Positions 17,475-26,095 are shown, numbered from the stretch's first letter. The stretch is 64,000 bases of DNA from Paenibacillus glycanilyticus NBRC 16618 (GCF_004000805.1 NZ_BILY01000014.1:62001-126000); one strand, 5' to 3'. Numbers and translations: made by a program. The notes: generated by a model not told the origin, from the sequence alone.

Positions 17475-17954
17475 TTAGTCCTCCTGCTTTTGATTATCTT
17501 CAGCTACGCGATTTTTGATACCGTAACCAATCTTCTTCATTACGTGGATGAGCTCAAGCTTTTCCTCGTCCGTTGCGAAAGACAACTGATCCGAGATAAA
17601 TTGAGCATGCTTTGGAAAAATGTGATCAAAGCTGCTTTGTCCAGCAGCCGTTAATGAGACATTCGTTTTTCTACGGTCCCCCGGAATAGGAATTCGTTCC
17701 ACCAAACCCTTATTTTCAAGCTTGTCCACCACGTAAGTGATACTCCCGCTTGGAATGGAGAACGTTTCGCTAATCCTTTGAATCGTCTGCGGCCCTCTAT
17801 TATAAAGTAACTCTAGAATTCGAAAGTTCTCCGCACTAATGCCGTAGCTGTCAATATCACGCTCGAGGCTCGTATACAACACGTTCACCATGTTCCTCAA
17901 TACGCGAATTAGGTTTAAATCTAGTTCAATTCCTTCCGCATCGCGTTCAGTCAA
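17475..17954 (-). CDS. MarR family transcriptional regulator
   Basis: A 159-residue winged-helix regulator. The recognition region is QTIQRISETFSIPSGSITYV (about 57-76), followed by the wing with DRRKTNVSLTAAG, the hallmark of MarR proteins. It leads an operon with the LLM oxidoreductase. Its own promoter is overlapped by a perfect 12-base inverted repeat, so it most likely represses itself and the oxidoreductase and is released by an aromatic or oxidising ligand, as in the YodB/MhqR/HosA-type systems. The ligand cannot be inferred. Confidence 0.93.
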   Translation of the reverse strand: MTERDAEGIELDLNLIRVLRNMVNVLYTSLERDIDSYGISAENFRILELLYNRGPQTIQRISETFSIPSGSITYVVDKLENKGLVERIPIPGDRRKTNVSLTAAGQSSFDHIFPKHAQFISDQLSFATDEEKLELIHVMKKIGYGIKNRVAEDNQKQED

Positions 17955-17985
17955 GCTTCATCCTCCTATCAAGGTTTGACCCCAA

Positions 17986-18034
17986 TTAATATCCTAACAT
18001 TAGTTATTCTAATATTAGGATATTAATTTGTCAA
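17986..18034 (-). promoter_or_regulatory. marR promoter with overlapping palindromic operator
   Basis: On the minus strand a perfect -35 (TTGACA, 18034-18029) and a -10 (TAGAAT, 18011-18006) are separated by exactly 17 bases. The 12-base inverted repeat TTAATATCCTAA / TTAGGATATTAA (17986-17997 and 18015-18026) covers the spacer and the region after the -10. This is the expected layout for autorepression by the adjacent MarR protein. Confidence 0.8.
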
Positions 18035-18070
18035 TTCAATCAGCACACAAGCCCACCTCCGGCAACCGAC

Positions 18071-18116
18071 AAAAGGACCGGACCAATTCCCATTGGAGAA
18101 TTGGTCCGGTTCTCTT
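18071..18116 (-). terminator. Terminator of the merR gene
   Basis: A perfect 13-base stem, ACCGGACCAATTC / GAATTGGTCCGGT, with a short loop and T-rich flank on the minus strand, lies directly after the stop codon at 18117. Confidence 0.85.
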
Positions 18117-18872
18117 TTATCCTTTGCTTTGCGCTTGATAGGCTTCCGCTGCAGCCGCCAAATAATAGGATAGCCCGGTTTGTTGAGTCTCCAGCATGCT
18201 TAAATGGAAATCATCCTGGAGAAAAAACTTCGTTTGTGCAGCAAAGTCCAAGGCAGAGAGTTCATGCCCGTGCCCATTCAGGAAATCGATATGAAATTTA
18301 ATAAGATCTGTTACTTTCACATCGTTATGCTTCACTCCGGTTCTCAACGAGTCAGCCATGTTACTCATAAAAGTCATCGCTTCAGCAGCTTGCTCGTTCA
18401 TTTTCTGAACATCCGCCTCCTGAACCGTTAGTGGCTCTATGCCGTAAGTTTCCTCCAGGTGTTTACTCTGCTCTTCAAGGGCCTCATTCCATTGCTGCTC
18501 GTTGCTAAAGCCGGCAAATAATCGTTTGTTCTCCAAGGGTATTCCTTCTTTCATCGACGTTATAGATAATTTAATCGTATCGATCAGGGTATGAAGTCTT
18601 TGGCTTTTGCTGATTAGCAAAGCTTCCTGCTTCTCGAGAATGGTTCTGCGATCGGGATTCGTGTTCATGATTTCTTTGATCTGTTCCAATGAAAATTCCA
18701 GCTCGCGATAAAATAAAATTTCCTGCAGGCGCTGCAGCTCCTTTTCACCGTAGAACCGGTAACCGGCTTCGCTGATTTCGCTTGGCATAAGCAGACCGAT
18801 TTTATGATAATGATGCAGGGTTTTGATGGTCACATCCGCCATCTCGGAGACCTCTTTCACGGATAACAACAT
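18117..18872 (-). CDS. MerR family regulator with TipAS-like ligand domain
   Basis: A 251-residue activator-type regulator. The N-terminus is a MerR helix-turn-helix (SVKEVSEMADVTIKTLHHYH then IGLLMPSE and AGYRFYG), followed by the dimerisation helix. The C-terminal half (about 120-251) resembles the TipAS drug-binding domain. The chosen ATG at 18872 has AGGAGG 6 bases upstream; an upstream in-frame ATG at 18914 has none and lies beyond the promoter. By family it senses a peptide antibiotic or other hydrophobic compound and activates its own promoter. The Tet(L)-like efflux gene next to it is a possible target but is read from its own transcription unit. Confidence 0.88.
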   Translation of the reverse strand: MLLSVKEVSEMADVTIKTLHHYHKIGLLMPSEISEAGYRFYGEKELQRLQEILFYRELEFSLEQIKEIMNTNPDRRTILEKQEALLISKSQRLHTLIDTIKLSITSMKEGIPLENKRLFAGFSNEQQWNEALEEQSKHLEETYGIEPLTVQEADVQKMNEQAAEAMTFMSNMADSLRTGVKHNDVKVTDLIKFHIDFLNGHGHELSALDFAAQTKFFLQDDFHLSMLETQQTGLSYYLAAAAEAYQAQSKG

Positions 18873-18923
18873 GCACAACCTCCTAATTCCCTTTCTTTTG
18901 GAACGGCCGTTCACATATTGAAG

Positions 18924-18952
18924 TTTATAGTCTCCCCTAAGAGGAGAGTCAA
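18924..18952 (-). promoter_or_regulatory. merR promoter with dyad in the spacer
   Basis: Minus-strand -35 TTGACT (18952-18947) and -10 TATAAA (18929-18924) flank a 17-base spacer filled by a dyad, CTCTCC...GGAGAC. Operators between -35 and -10 are the rule for MerR regulators, although 19-20 base spacing is more usual. Confidence 0.65.
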
Positions 18953-18966
18953 TGCTTTTTTAATAT

Positions 18967-19003
18967 AAAAAACGAACCGATTCCGTTAGAATCGATTCGT
19001 TAT
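18967..19003 (-). terminator. Terminator of the Tet(L)-like MFS gene
   Basis: The stem AACGAACCGATTC / GAATCGATTCGTT has one mismatch and is followed on the minus strand by a T run. It lies directly after the stop at 19007. Confidence 0.75.
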
Positions 19004-19006
19004 TCT

Positions 19007-20410
19007 TTATCTCTGATTACTCAACATATGCCCATTGGTATTCGTCTTTTTCTTGCTGACATATACACTGCGATACAGAAGAAGCAAAACAACATGAATG
19101 AGAGCAAGTACCAGATAAAGATTGCCGAATACAAAGGAAGCTTCGTTTGAATGCCAAGGGATCCAGCTCGACCGGGCGCCGTGGTCCATCACTTTGCCGT
19201 ATATCCCGGTAGAGACCGCGCCGGAAAGGAAATTGCACAATGTTAATAAACCCATTCCAACCCCAATCTGATCCCGGGGAATGCTGCGCGAGATGGTATT
19301 GGATAGTACGATTTGCATGAACATCTGACCCACATTGCCAAGAGTGAAAATCAATCCAATCAGAACGGCTGGACTCCCTGCAAATAACGATAACAGAAGA
19401 AAACAACTGAATAATAATAACGACGCCGTGTGATACACGAAGGAATTGCCTTTGATATCCGCCAACTTCCCTACTTTTCGACCTAAATAAGCCGACAAGC
19501 AAGCTCCGGGAACCATGACAAAGCCAATTAAACCTGGCTCCAACCGATTGATATCCGCCAACAATTGAGGCGTTAGAAACGGCAGCGCGTAACTGACGCT
19601 CATCACGATAGCCGCAATCATTAATCCCATTAAATAAATGCGATCCCTCATAAGCGCCCGTGAGATAAAGGGATCAGCCGCTGTACGTATGCGCCACAAG
19701 AAACCGATAAGCAGCAATGCACTGCCTGCTCCCAGCCACATGTTCCCTTGCGTTATCGCAAGCAGCAACAGGGCTACCGTCCCCGTAAGTAGTCCTCCTC
19801 CAAGCCAATCAATAGGTCCGCCTTCTTTTATATCCGAGCTCAAATGCTTGCGGTAGAACGGCAAAGTGACGAGAATAAGCAAAGGAATCGCGAACAGCCA
19901 TCTCCAATGGACAAATGATACCAATAGTGATGAAACAATAGGTCCAATCGCGTTGCCAAGCGCTAATCCGGTAGCCGAAATCCCCAGGGCATGCCCCCTT
20001 CTTTCCGGTGGGAAATAGCGGACTGGAATTAACATGGCTAATGCCGGAATAACGGATGCGCCCACCGCTTGCAAAATTCTGGCCATCAGCACGAAAGGAT
20101 AAGATCCCGCGAGCAGCCCTAGCAAAGAGCCTGAAGCAAATACGAGAAGCCCAAAGGTGATCAGATTTTTGGCCTGATAACGATCAAGCAGCTTGCCGTA
20201 AATAACGGAACCCACTGCATAGATCAGTAAATAGGCCGTTGATACCCAGCTGACTTGAGCCATGGATAATTCAAAGTCGGTCCGGATCTCGGGAAGAACA
20301 ATATTGAACATCGTTGCGCTCATGGAAGATATAATCAAGGTGAACGCTAGAAGCTTAATGAGCACGATTCCTATTGCGGGATGCGTGACATCAGGTTGTT
20401 CTACTGGCAT
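19007..20410 (-). CDS. MFS drug efflux transporter, Tet(L)/DHA2-like
   Basis: A 467-residue, highly hydrophobic protein with about 14 membrane helices. The motif A region reads YGKLLDRYQAKN, and ARILQAVGASVIPALAM plus ERRGHALGISATGLALGNAIGP follow as in Tet(L)/Tet(K)-type proton antiporters. It should export a hydrophobic drug or a metal-drug complex in exchange for protons. The ATG at 20410 has AGGAGGG upstream with 8-base spacing; the longer frame to 20458 is unsupported. It is divergent from a LysR regulator whose gene starts 140 bases away, which suggests control by that regulator. Tetracycline resistance itself is not demonstrated. Confidence 0.88.
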   Translation of the reverse strand: MPVEQPDVTHPAIGIVLIKLLAFTLIISSMSATMFNIVLPEIRTDFELSMAQVSWVSTAYLLIYAVGSVIYGKLLDRYQAKNLITFGLLVFASGSLLGLLAGSYPFVLMARILQAVGASVIPALAMLIPVRYFPPERRGHALGISATGLALGNAIGPIVSSLLVSFVHWRWLFAIPLLILVTLPFYRKHLSSDIKEGGPIDWLGGGLLTGTVALLLLAITQGNMWLGAGSALLLIGFLWRIRTAADPFISRALMRDRIYLMGLMIAAIVMSVSYALPFLTPQLLADINRLEPGLIGFVMVPGACLSAYLGRKVGKLADIKGNSFVYHTASLLLFSCFLLLSLFAGSPAVLIGLIFTLGNVGQMFMQIVLSNTISRSIPRDQIGVGMGLLTLCNFLSGAVSTGIYGKVMDHGARSSWIPWHSNEASFVFGNLYLVLALIHVVLLLLYRSVYVSKKKTNTNGHMLSNQR

Positions 20411-20470
20411 TGTAATTTCCCTCCTGCATCTCTTTATATTTACCAATATACCCCTCACAAACGATAAATG

Positions 20471-20484
20471 ATAATATATATTAT
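20471..20484. promoter_or_regulatory. AT palindrome between the divergent MFS and lysR genes
   Basis: ATAATATATATTAT is a perfect 14-base palindrome in the divergent promoter region, where a LysR protein would bind. AT-rich sequence makes chance palindromes common. Confidence 0.35.
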
Positions 20485-20552
20485 TGTATGTTATTATATA
20501 CTCAGGTATATGGAAACGAAGGTAACAAAGAAAGAATGGGGAGGTTTACTTA

Positions 20553-21443
20553 TTGGAACTGCTTCAGCTTCATTATTTTCGTACGGTCGCGAAATACGAG
20601 CATATGACAAAAGCAGCCGAAGTGCTTCGTATTGCTCAGCCTGCGCTTAGCAAGACCATCTCGCGACTGGAAGATGACGTTGGCGTCGCCCTGTTTGACC
20701 GGAATAACCGGCAAATCCGGTTAAATCGTTTCGGTAAAGCTTTTCTGCAGCAGGTTGAGATTGCGCTTGGAGCGCTTGATGAAGGACGAAGGCAATTGAC
20801 GGATATGCTAGGCACGGAGCAAGGAACGATACGGCTCGCTACCCCAACGCTTAACCGCCTCTCTTCCACCATAAGCGAATTCCGCAAGGAAAATCCGGAA
20901 ATTATTTTTCGCGTGACCCAGATCCCACCGGCCTCGTCGAGCGATATGGTCGGACTGCTGGAGCGCGGTGATGTAGACCTCTGCTTCATTGCCGCACCGC
21001 TGAATCAATCCTGGATTAAGGAGCAAATCGTATGGACGGCGGAAGTTTGCCTTGCCGTACCGATCACCCACCCACTTGCGGACAGAGACACGATTACCTT
21101 GATTGAAACGGCAAATGAGGCCTATATCGAATATCATGCGGGGCATCCATTCCGTCAAATTAACGAAGCTTATTGCGAAGCCGCGGGTGTATCCCGAAAT
21201 ATCATTTGCGAGGTGGATGAGCCTTCCGCGTTATGGAGTCTTGTTCAAGCGGGGCTTGGCATTGCCTTTGTACCGAGAAATACGAATGAAGATCCCCATG
21301 TTAAGCTGCTGAGCATTCAATCGCCGGTCTGTGAACGCGAGTTCTCCATTGCCTGGAATGAAAAGCGATACTTGTCCCGCGCTTCAAGGCAGTACCTGGA
21401 ATTCCTGGAGTCCTACAAGCAGCATGATCTAATCGGACAATAA
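20553..21443 (+). CDS. LysR family transcriptional regulator
   Basis: A 296-residue LysR regulator. The helix-turn-helix spans about residues 3-60 (LHYFRTVAKYEHMTKAAEVL, then AQPALSKTISRLEDDVGVALF), and the remainder is a type-2 periplasmic-binding-like effector domain. It begins at TTG with GGGGAGG about 8 bases upstream; no ATG lies nearby. It is transcribed away from the MFS efflux gene, the typical arrangement of a LysR regulator and its target. The inducer is not predictable. Confidence 0.93.
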   Translation: MELLQLHYFRTVAKYEHMTKAAEVLRIAQPALSKTISRLEDDVGVALFDRNNRQIRLNRFGKAFLQQVEIALGALDEGRRQLTDMLGTEQGTIRLATPTLNRLSSTISEFRKENPEIIFRVTQIPPASSSDMVGLLERGDVDLCFIAAPLNQSWIKEQIVWTAEVCLAVPITHPLADRDTITLIETANEAYIEYHAGHPFRQINEAYCEAAGVSRNIICEVDEPSALWSLVQAGLGIAFVPRNTNEDPHVKLLSIQSPVCEREFSIAWNEKRYLSRASRQYLEFLESYKQHDLIGQ

Positions 21444-21445
21444 AA

Positions 21446-21482
21446 AACCGGATCGTTCTCCTTAAGAGAATCGATCCGGTTT
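21446..21482. terminator. Bidirectional terminator between lysR and the TPR gene
   Basis: The stem AACCGGATCG / CGATCCGGTT with an inner TTCTC/GAGAA continuation serves lysR on the plus strand, with A and T runs on both sides. Confidence 0.75.
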
Positions 21483-21503
21483 CGCTTGTGTTCCGATATA
21501 TGC

Positions 21504-22388
21504 TTATGTCCGCCGCCTGCGCCAGCCAAAAATCTTTACATGAACGATGGCTTTCGTCGACCAATGGGCAATGAGATGAAGAATAATAAAGGCAAAGACC
21601 AGGGGCTTGAACAATAACCAACATACCGCCCACATGACAAAAATTTGCCAAGGCTTCATTTTACGGAATAATTTATTAGGCCACAAACAGATCCGGTAGA
21701 GTACATATTGATTCTGAAGCGACTCCAGGTATTCGTCCTGATACTGCTTCTCGTCCGGATTTAACCGTACCGCGCTTTGCATGTAAGTCTCGTGCAGCTT
21801 ATAATCCCCTCTTCTTGCAGCCGACCAAGCTAGATACATCAACACAATCGGTTCCTCTGCACCGTACCTTAGCGCTTCGCGTTCCGTCTCTCTGGATACG
21901 GCATCATTTCCAAGCAGAGCTTCCGTGTAGCTGAGAATGGACAAATACTGCGGATTCTCGGGTTCCAGCTCTAAGGCGATCTCGATTTGTTCCTTCGCTT
22001 CGTTGAATTTGCCCTTCTTGTTCAATTGATTAGCCTGCAAGTAATAATAATGCGCCTCGTAAGGGTCAATTCGCAGCGCTTCCCTGACCGCTTCATGGAA
22101 GGCTGCCTCGTTGCCGGTCTCGTAAAACAACGAAACGCGCACATACCAGCCCAGATGGTGCTCAGGATCGCGTTTTAACGCCTCATCCACCCAATGTTGG
22201 GCTTTCTCGTAATCCCCCATTAATACGCAAATTTGCGCGTATAAAGCGTAGGGATCCGGACTATGAGGATCATTCCGAAGAAGCTTCTCCGTTTCAATCA
22301 AAGCTTCCTTATACTTCTTCCAGGACATCAGCTGGTAAACGTTCGTGTAGCCTGTATGAGAGGATGGGGTTAATGTCTCTTCTTCCAA
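21504..22388 (-). CDS. TPR-repeat protein with C-terminal membrane segment
   Basis: A 294-residue protein. Residues about 15-215 form five to six tetratricopeptide-like repeats (e.g. ALIETEKLLRNDPHSPDPYA, GDYEKAQHWVDEALKRDPEH, GKFNEAKEQIEIALELEPEN). A hydrophobic segment of one or two helices (about 243-275, WQIFVMWAVCWLLFKPLVFA) and a basic tail GWRRRR follow. The TPR domain would thus sit in the cytoplasm on a membrane anchor. The start is TTG with GGAGG 8 bases upstream. The gene follows the AAA ATPase gene by 24 bases on the same strand, so they form an operon. The TPR domain probably delivers partners to, or recruits, the ATPase. No named homologue was recognised. Confidence 0.85.
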   Translation of the reverse strand: MEEETLTPSSHTGYTNVYQLMSWKKYKEALIETEKLLRNDPHSPDPYALYAQICVLMGDYEKAQHWVDEALKRDPEHHLGWYVRVSLFYETGNEAAFHEAVREALRIDPYEAHYYYLQANQLNKKGKFNEAKEQIEIALELEPENPQYLSILSYTEALLGNDAVSRETEREALRYGAEEPIVLMYLAWSAARRGDYKLHETYMQSAVRLNPDEKQYQDEYLESLQNQYVLYRICLWPNKLFRKMKPWQIFVMWAVCWLLFKPLVFAFIILHLIAHWSTKAIVHVKIFGWRRRRT

Positions 22389-22412
22389 TACTTAATCCTC
22401 CTCCCGAATCGT

Positions 22413-23369
22413 CTATTTTATCCCATGCTTCTTTGCGTAATCCAGCACAATCTTGTAATCTCCATTCACGTCGCTGAAGGTGGCATAGTTTCGGGCTGTC
22501 GCAAACCATTCGATCGTTGTCGCTTTCCGCTCTTTCAGCGCTTTCCGGAGATCATCCTGGGTAATCGGCTGAATCTCTCCGGTCTCGAACGTTCTCTCCA
22601 TTGCCGAGGTTACGGCATCATTGACAACCTGCTCCAGATCCGCGCCCGAGAACAGCTTTGTCTCTGCGGCAAGCTTGCCAAGATTCAGCGTGCTCGCAGG
22701 CTTGCCTGCAAGCTTCAGCCGCAAAATGCTAGAACGTTCTTCCTCCTCCGGCGGCGGTACAAACACAAGATGATTGAACCGTCCAGGGCGGCGCAAGGCG
22801 GAATCCAGATACCAAGGCGTATTGGTTGCCCCAATGACGAATACTTGGTCGTTGCCGGATTGCAGCCCGTCCAGCTCCGTCAGAAGCTGATTGACGAGCA
22901 TGCGCTCATGATGCTGCCTCATCTGATGACGGCTGCCGCCCATGGCGTCCAGCTCATCGATGAAGATGACGCAAGGTTTATTTTCCCGAGCTTTCTGGAA
23001 TACATCGTGCAGGTTATGCTCGCTTTGACCGACATACATCGACAGGATCGCCTGCAGCTCGATATGAATGAAGTTCGCGTCAATCTCGCCCGCAACAGCC
23101 CGGGCAAGAAACGTCTTGCCGCATCCCGGAGGTCCGAACAAGAGAAGGCTGCCGCCGGCCTCTTTGCCATAAGCTTTGAAGATTTCCGGTTGCTGCAATG
23201 GCAAAATAAAGTTCATGCGGATCTTCTTCTTCACTTCTTCCAGGCCGCCAACATCCTCGAAGGTTTCTTTCGGCTTATCCGATTCGACCAAGGAATGCTC
23301 ATCCTTATCAAACTGCATCAGCTTCAGCTTATTTCTTCGCCTCTCCGAAAGTTCATCATAATCCGACAT
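22413..23369 (-). CDS. AAA family ATPase (CDC48/spastin-like single module)
   Basis: A 318-residue classic AAA ATPase. It has the DVGGLEEVKKKI lead-in (39-50), Walker A GPPGCGKT (79-86), Walker B CVIFIDELDA (133-142), sensor 1 GATN, and the arginine-finger region RRPGRF. The AAA lid (FSGADLEQVVNDA) follows. There is no protease, membrane or zinc domain, unlike FtsH, so it would act as a remodelling ATPase with partner proteins. The short charged N-terminus (1-35) may bind a partner. It is the first gene of an operon with a membrane-anchored TPR protein. Its substrate is unknown. Confidence 0.9.
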   Translation of the reverse strand: MSDYDELSERRRNKLKLMQFDKDEHSLVESDKPKETFEDVGGLEEVKKKIRMNFILPLQQPEIFKAYGKEAGGSLLLFGPPGCGKTFLARAVAGEIDANFIHIELQAILSMYVGQSEHNLHDVFQKARENKPCVIFIDELDAMGGSRHQMRQHHERMLVNQLLTELDGLQSGNDQVFVIGATNTPWYLDSALRRPGRFNHLVFVPPPEEEERSSILRLKLAGKPASTLNLGKLAAETKLFSGADLEQVVNDAVTSAMERTFETGEIQPITQDDLRKALKERKATTIEWFATARNYATFSDVNGDYKIVLDYAKKHGIK

Positions 23370-23413
23370 TCTGGGATTCCTCCTTCACCGCTATATAGAA
23401 AATAGTATCATAT

Positions 23414-24508
23414 TCATTTCGCCGTTTGTTTTACTTTCTCGTGAAGCAGCTCGAATGCCTGCTTTAACCGGTCTTTCGGAATCGCAGGGTAACGGTCTCC
23501 CAAGCTTACTTCATAGTAAGAAGCACCTTCCCCCGCGTCGCGGACATTACCCGTCAGGCCGATCCCGGTCTCTTCATATACGGCGATCAAGATAGTCTCA
23601 AAGGTTTCTTTCGGAAAAGCCGCGTGAACATGGAACATATTCGACACCGGCACCAAAGGGCGGGTCGTTACGCCTTCAATGCCGCTATTGTACAAGCCGG
23701 CCAATTCGACGGCAGAACGGTAATACTGCTCCATCTTCGGAAGCCGTTCGTCAAACGCTTGATCCGCATTCAGAATATAGGGATAAAGGCTGATCAGATC
23801 ACCGCCATGGCGCCGCTTCCAGATCTTCGATTGCTTCGTGAACTCATCCTCGCCGGCAATTATAGCTCCGGCAATTCCGCCGATGCCTTTGTAAAAGGAC
23901 ACATAAACGCTATCAAACAAGCTGCATACTTCCGCTGCCGTCTTCCCGTAGTAAGGCAAAATCTCATACAGTCTAGCTCCGTCAAGATGAAGCCTAATGT
24001 CTCTCGCGCGGCAGTAAGCCGCAATCGCCTCAAGCTCCTCGAAGGCAGGCAGCTGTCCTCCGATTTCACGCTGGGGCAGTTCGAGCAGCAGACAAGCAAT
24101 GCCATCCTCCATGCTCTTCACATCGTCTAGCGTGATTAACCGGTCTTTATCCGACAGCAGAACAGGCTCTATATGGTGAAGCTCCTTGAGTCCGTCCTGC
24201 TCATGAATCTCCAGATGGCATAACGGATGGTACGCAACCTTGCGGCTGCCCTTTTCCTCGCACCATAGCCGCAGCGCGATTTGTTGAGCCATCGTTCCGC
24301 TCGGGAAAAAGACCGCCGAAGGTTTTCCCAGATAAGCCGCTATTTTCGTCTGAAAGTCTTCGATAACGGTGCCCGTCCCGTAAATATCGCTGTCTATTTC
24401 GCCGTCCAAGTGATCAAAAGTATCTTTAAGAACCTGAACATTTCGTTTTCCGTGTCCGAATACCGGGTATTCCGCTGTGTTAAAAGCTTCTAGAAGTGTC
24501 TTTACCAA
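23414..24508 (-). CDS. Threonine aldolase family PLP enzyme
   Basis: A 364-residue fold-type I PLP enzyme of the beta-eliminating lyase family. It shows FFPSGTMAQQ near residue 87, RLHLDGARLYE with the cofactor-binding Asp (about 173-183), and the Schiff-base Lys in SFYKGIGGIAGA. The family cleaves L-threonine or allo-threonine to glycine and acetaldehyde, but related enzymes act on other beta-hydroxy amino acids. It starts at TTG (24508), overlapping the stop of the upstream SDR gene by 7 bases, so it is translationally coupled to it. Confidence 0.85.
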   Translation of the reverse strand: MVKTLLEAFNTAEYPVFGHGKRNVQVLKDTFDHLDGEIDSDIYGTGTVIEDFQTKIAAYLGKPSAVFFPSGTMAQQIALRLWCEEKGSRKVAYHPLCHLEIHEQDGLKELHHIEPVLLSDKDRLITLDDVKSMEDGIACLLLELPQREIGGQLPAFEELEAIAAYCRARDIRLHLDGARLYEILPYYGKTAAEVCSLFDSVYVSFYKGIGGIAGAIIAGEDEFTKQSKIWKRRHGGDLISLYPYILNADQAFDERLPKMEQYYRSAVELAGLYNSGIEGVTTRPLVPVSNMFHVHAAFPKETFETILIAVYEETGIGLTGNVRDAGEGASYYEVSLGDRYPAIPKDRLKQAFELLHEKVKQTAK

Positions 24509-25224
24509 TTTAATTTCCTACCTTCATAATCTACGTATTCGCATTCCATTTCAGCTGCATCCCTGGATAATGCCGACTGGATCACCCTCGTAATCCCTGC
24601 CGCAGACTGCTGGGGAGTCAGTTCAGCCGCTTCATCCAGCTTGCCCTGCATATGCGTCTTCACCCAGCCCGGATGAATGACCAGCACGCGTCCTCCCTGC
24701 GGCTTCAGGCCGTTATGTATAAGCTTCGACTGCATGTTTACCGCCGATTTGGACATGCAGTACGCATACCAGGCATCACGCCAGCAGTCGGTAATGCTTC
24801 CTGCTTCCGAGGAGATATTTGCAATCAGCTTGGAATCGCTTTGCAGCAGTAGCGGCGTGAACGTGTGGCTCATGCGCAGGCTGCCCAAGGCATTCACATT
24901 AAAAACGCTCAGCATTTCTTCGTAATGAAGCTCCCCGAGAATGGTATTTCTAATATCTCCCAATATTGCTGCGTTATTTATAAGGACATCAAGCTTATCG
25001 GTCCGGGACCGTACCCATTCGTAAGCCTGCTTCACGCTTGCTTCGCTTGCCACATCCAGCGGGAATACCGTCAGCTGCTCGCCGTATTGCTGCTGCAGCT
25101 CTTGCAGTCCGGGGCTGTCCGCGTACTGTCCCGCGAATACGCGGTTGCCGTCCTCCAGCCATTTGGCGGCAAGCGCCAAGCCAACCCCGCGATCCGCGCC
25201 TGTCACTAACAAAGTTCTGATCAT
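24502..25224 (-). CDS. SDR family oxidoreductase
   Basis: A 240-residue short-chain dehydrogenase. The Rossmann motif TGADRGVG (8-15) binds NAD(P)H, NNAA marks the central strand, and YCMSK supplies the catalytic Tyr and Lys with a Ser (NISSEAGS) about 15 residues before. It is likely cytoplasmic, reducing a carbonyl or oxidising an alcohol. The gene is upstream of, and overlaps, the threonine aldolase-like gene, suggesting the pair act on a common hydroxy-amino-acid or aldehyde, which is inference. Confidence 0.9.
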   Translation of the reverse strand: MIRTLLVTGADRGVGLALAAKWLEDGNRVFAGQYADSPGLQELQQQYGEQLTVFPLDVASEASVKQAYEWVRSRTDKLDVLINNAAILGDIRNTILGELHYEEMLSVFNVNALGSLRMSHTFTPLLLQSDSKLIANISSEAGSITDCWRDAWYAYCMSKSAVNMQSKLIHNGLKPQGGRVLVIHPGWVKTHMQGKLDEAAELTPQQSAAGITRVIQSALSRDAAEMECEYVDYEGRKLNW

Positions 25225-25348
25225 CCGTATCCCGTCTCCTCTCCCAGTCTGCTCACGCGTATGCCGTCCAATCCGGCCAGAGCAGTTGTTGCTTCCTCAG
25301 TATAGCATACAACCAACAGCATGAAATCGTTTACGCAGGCCGCATAAG

Positions 25349-25381
25349 GAAAAACCGCTGCCGGTTCGACAACGGTTTTTC
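25349..25381 (-). terminator. Terminator of the 25.4-25.9 kb gene
   Basis: The stem AAAAACCG / CGGTTTTT with a 15-base loop lies directly after the stop codon on the minus strand. Confidence 0.65.
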
Positions 25382-25384
25382 GCC

Positions 25385-25924
25385 TTACTCTTCTAGCTGC
25401 TTGCTGTTCTGCTCCAATTCTTCCAGGCTGTTCTCTGCTTCCGCCTCGTGGGCAGCAGCAATCTTAAGCCGATAGAGATCCCTGTAATTTTGCAGCAGAG
25501 TTGCCTCTTGTTCGTGAATAAGAGCCGTGAGCTGCTCAATGCGCAATTCCAGAGACACGCCGTGTTCCAGTATCTCTTCCTCCACAAGCGGAGGCTCGTA
25601 GATTAGGGTCTTGCTGCAGCCAAAGGTTGACTCCGCCCATTCATTGGCGTCATCCTTGCTGCTATGCTTATAGATTTCCACATACGTATCAAATAGCGCA
25701 TTAACGGCCTTTCGGCAATCCCAGCCTAAAATAACAAGACCTTCTTTGGCTTTGTTCACCGCGCGCATGAGCTGGAAGTCGTTTAATCTTCCGCGTTCGG
25801 CTTCTACACGGTCAATCTCCGCGACGAATACTGGATATGCGCGGCAAAATAATGCGGCAGCAGCGAAAAATTCCTCCTGCGGAATGTTGGTGGCATCCTG
25901 CTGCGGTTTGGAAGCTTGCTCCAT
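25385..25924 (-). CDS. Hypothetical helical protein
   Basis: A 179-residue soluble, mostly helical and acidic protein with no signal peptide. The C-terminal third is a likely coiled coil (ELRIEQLTALIHEQEATLLQ, then EAEAENSLEELEQ). I do not recognise a family. The ATG at 25924 is preferred; the frame is open 40 codons further upstream, but that part (containing a hydrophobic TYTFIIGLCLI) has no ribosome binding site and overlaps the promoter of the divergent small gene. GAGGGG lies about 12 bases before the chosen start, which is a long spacing. Confidence 0.6.
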   Translation of the reverse strand: MEQASKPQQDATNIPQEEFFAAAALFCRAYPVFVAEIDRVEAERGRLNDFQLMRAVNKAKEGLVILGWDCRKAVNALFDTYVEIYKHSSKDDANEWAESTFGCSKTLIYEPPLVEEEILEHGVSLELRIEQLTALIHEQEATLLQNYRDLYRLKIAAAHEAEAENSLEELEQNSKQLEE

Positions 25925-26028
25925 TTTGTCGTCATTCCCCTCTTGCCAGACTTCCTTAAGCCGGATTAAGCATAACCCGATTATAAAAGTATATGTAACA
26001 TCGCGGAATGAAGCAAGACCGGGCCGCC

Positions 26029-26057
26029 ATGACTTTACTACCATATTCGTATATAAT
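26029..26057 (+). promoter_or_regulatory. Promoter of the 34-residue membrane peptide gene
   Basis: ATGACT (26029-26034) and a perfect TATAAT (26052-26057) are 17 bases apart, with the small gene starting 39 bases later. Confidence 0.55.
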
Positions 26058-26095
26058 AGATCAAAGATCGATGTACATAGAAAGCTGGTGCTTAA

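Noticed and set aside
22425-23405. 326-codon plus-strand open frame
   Set aside because: It mirrors the AAA ATPase gene, whose Walker motifs show the minus strand is coding.
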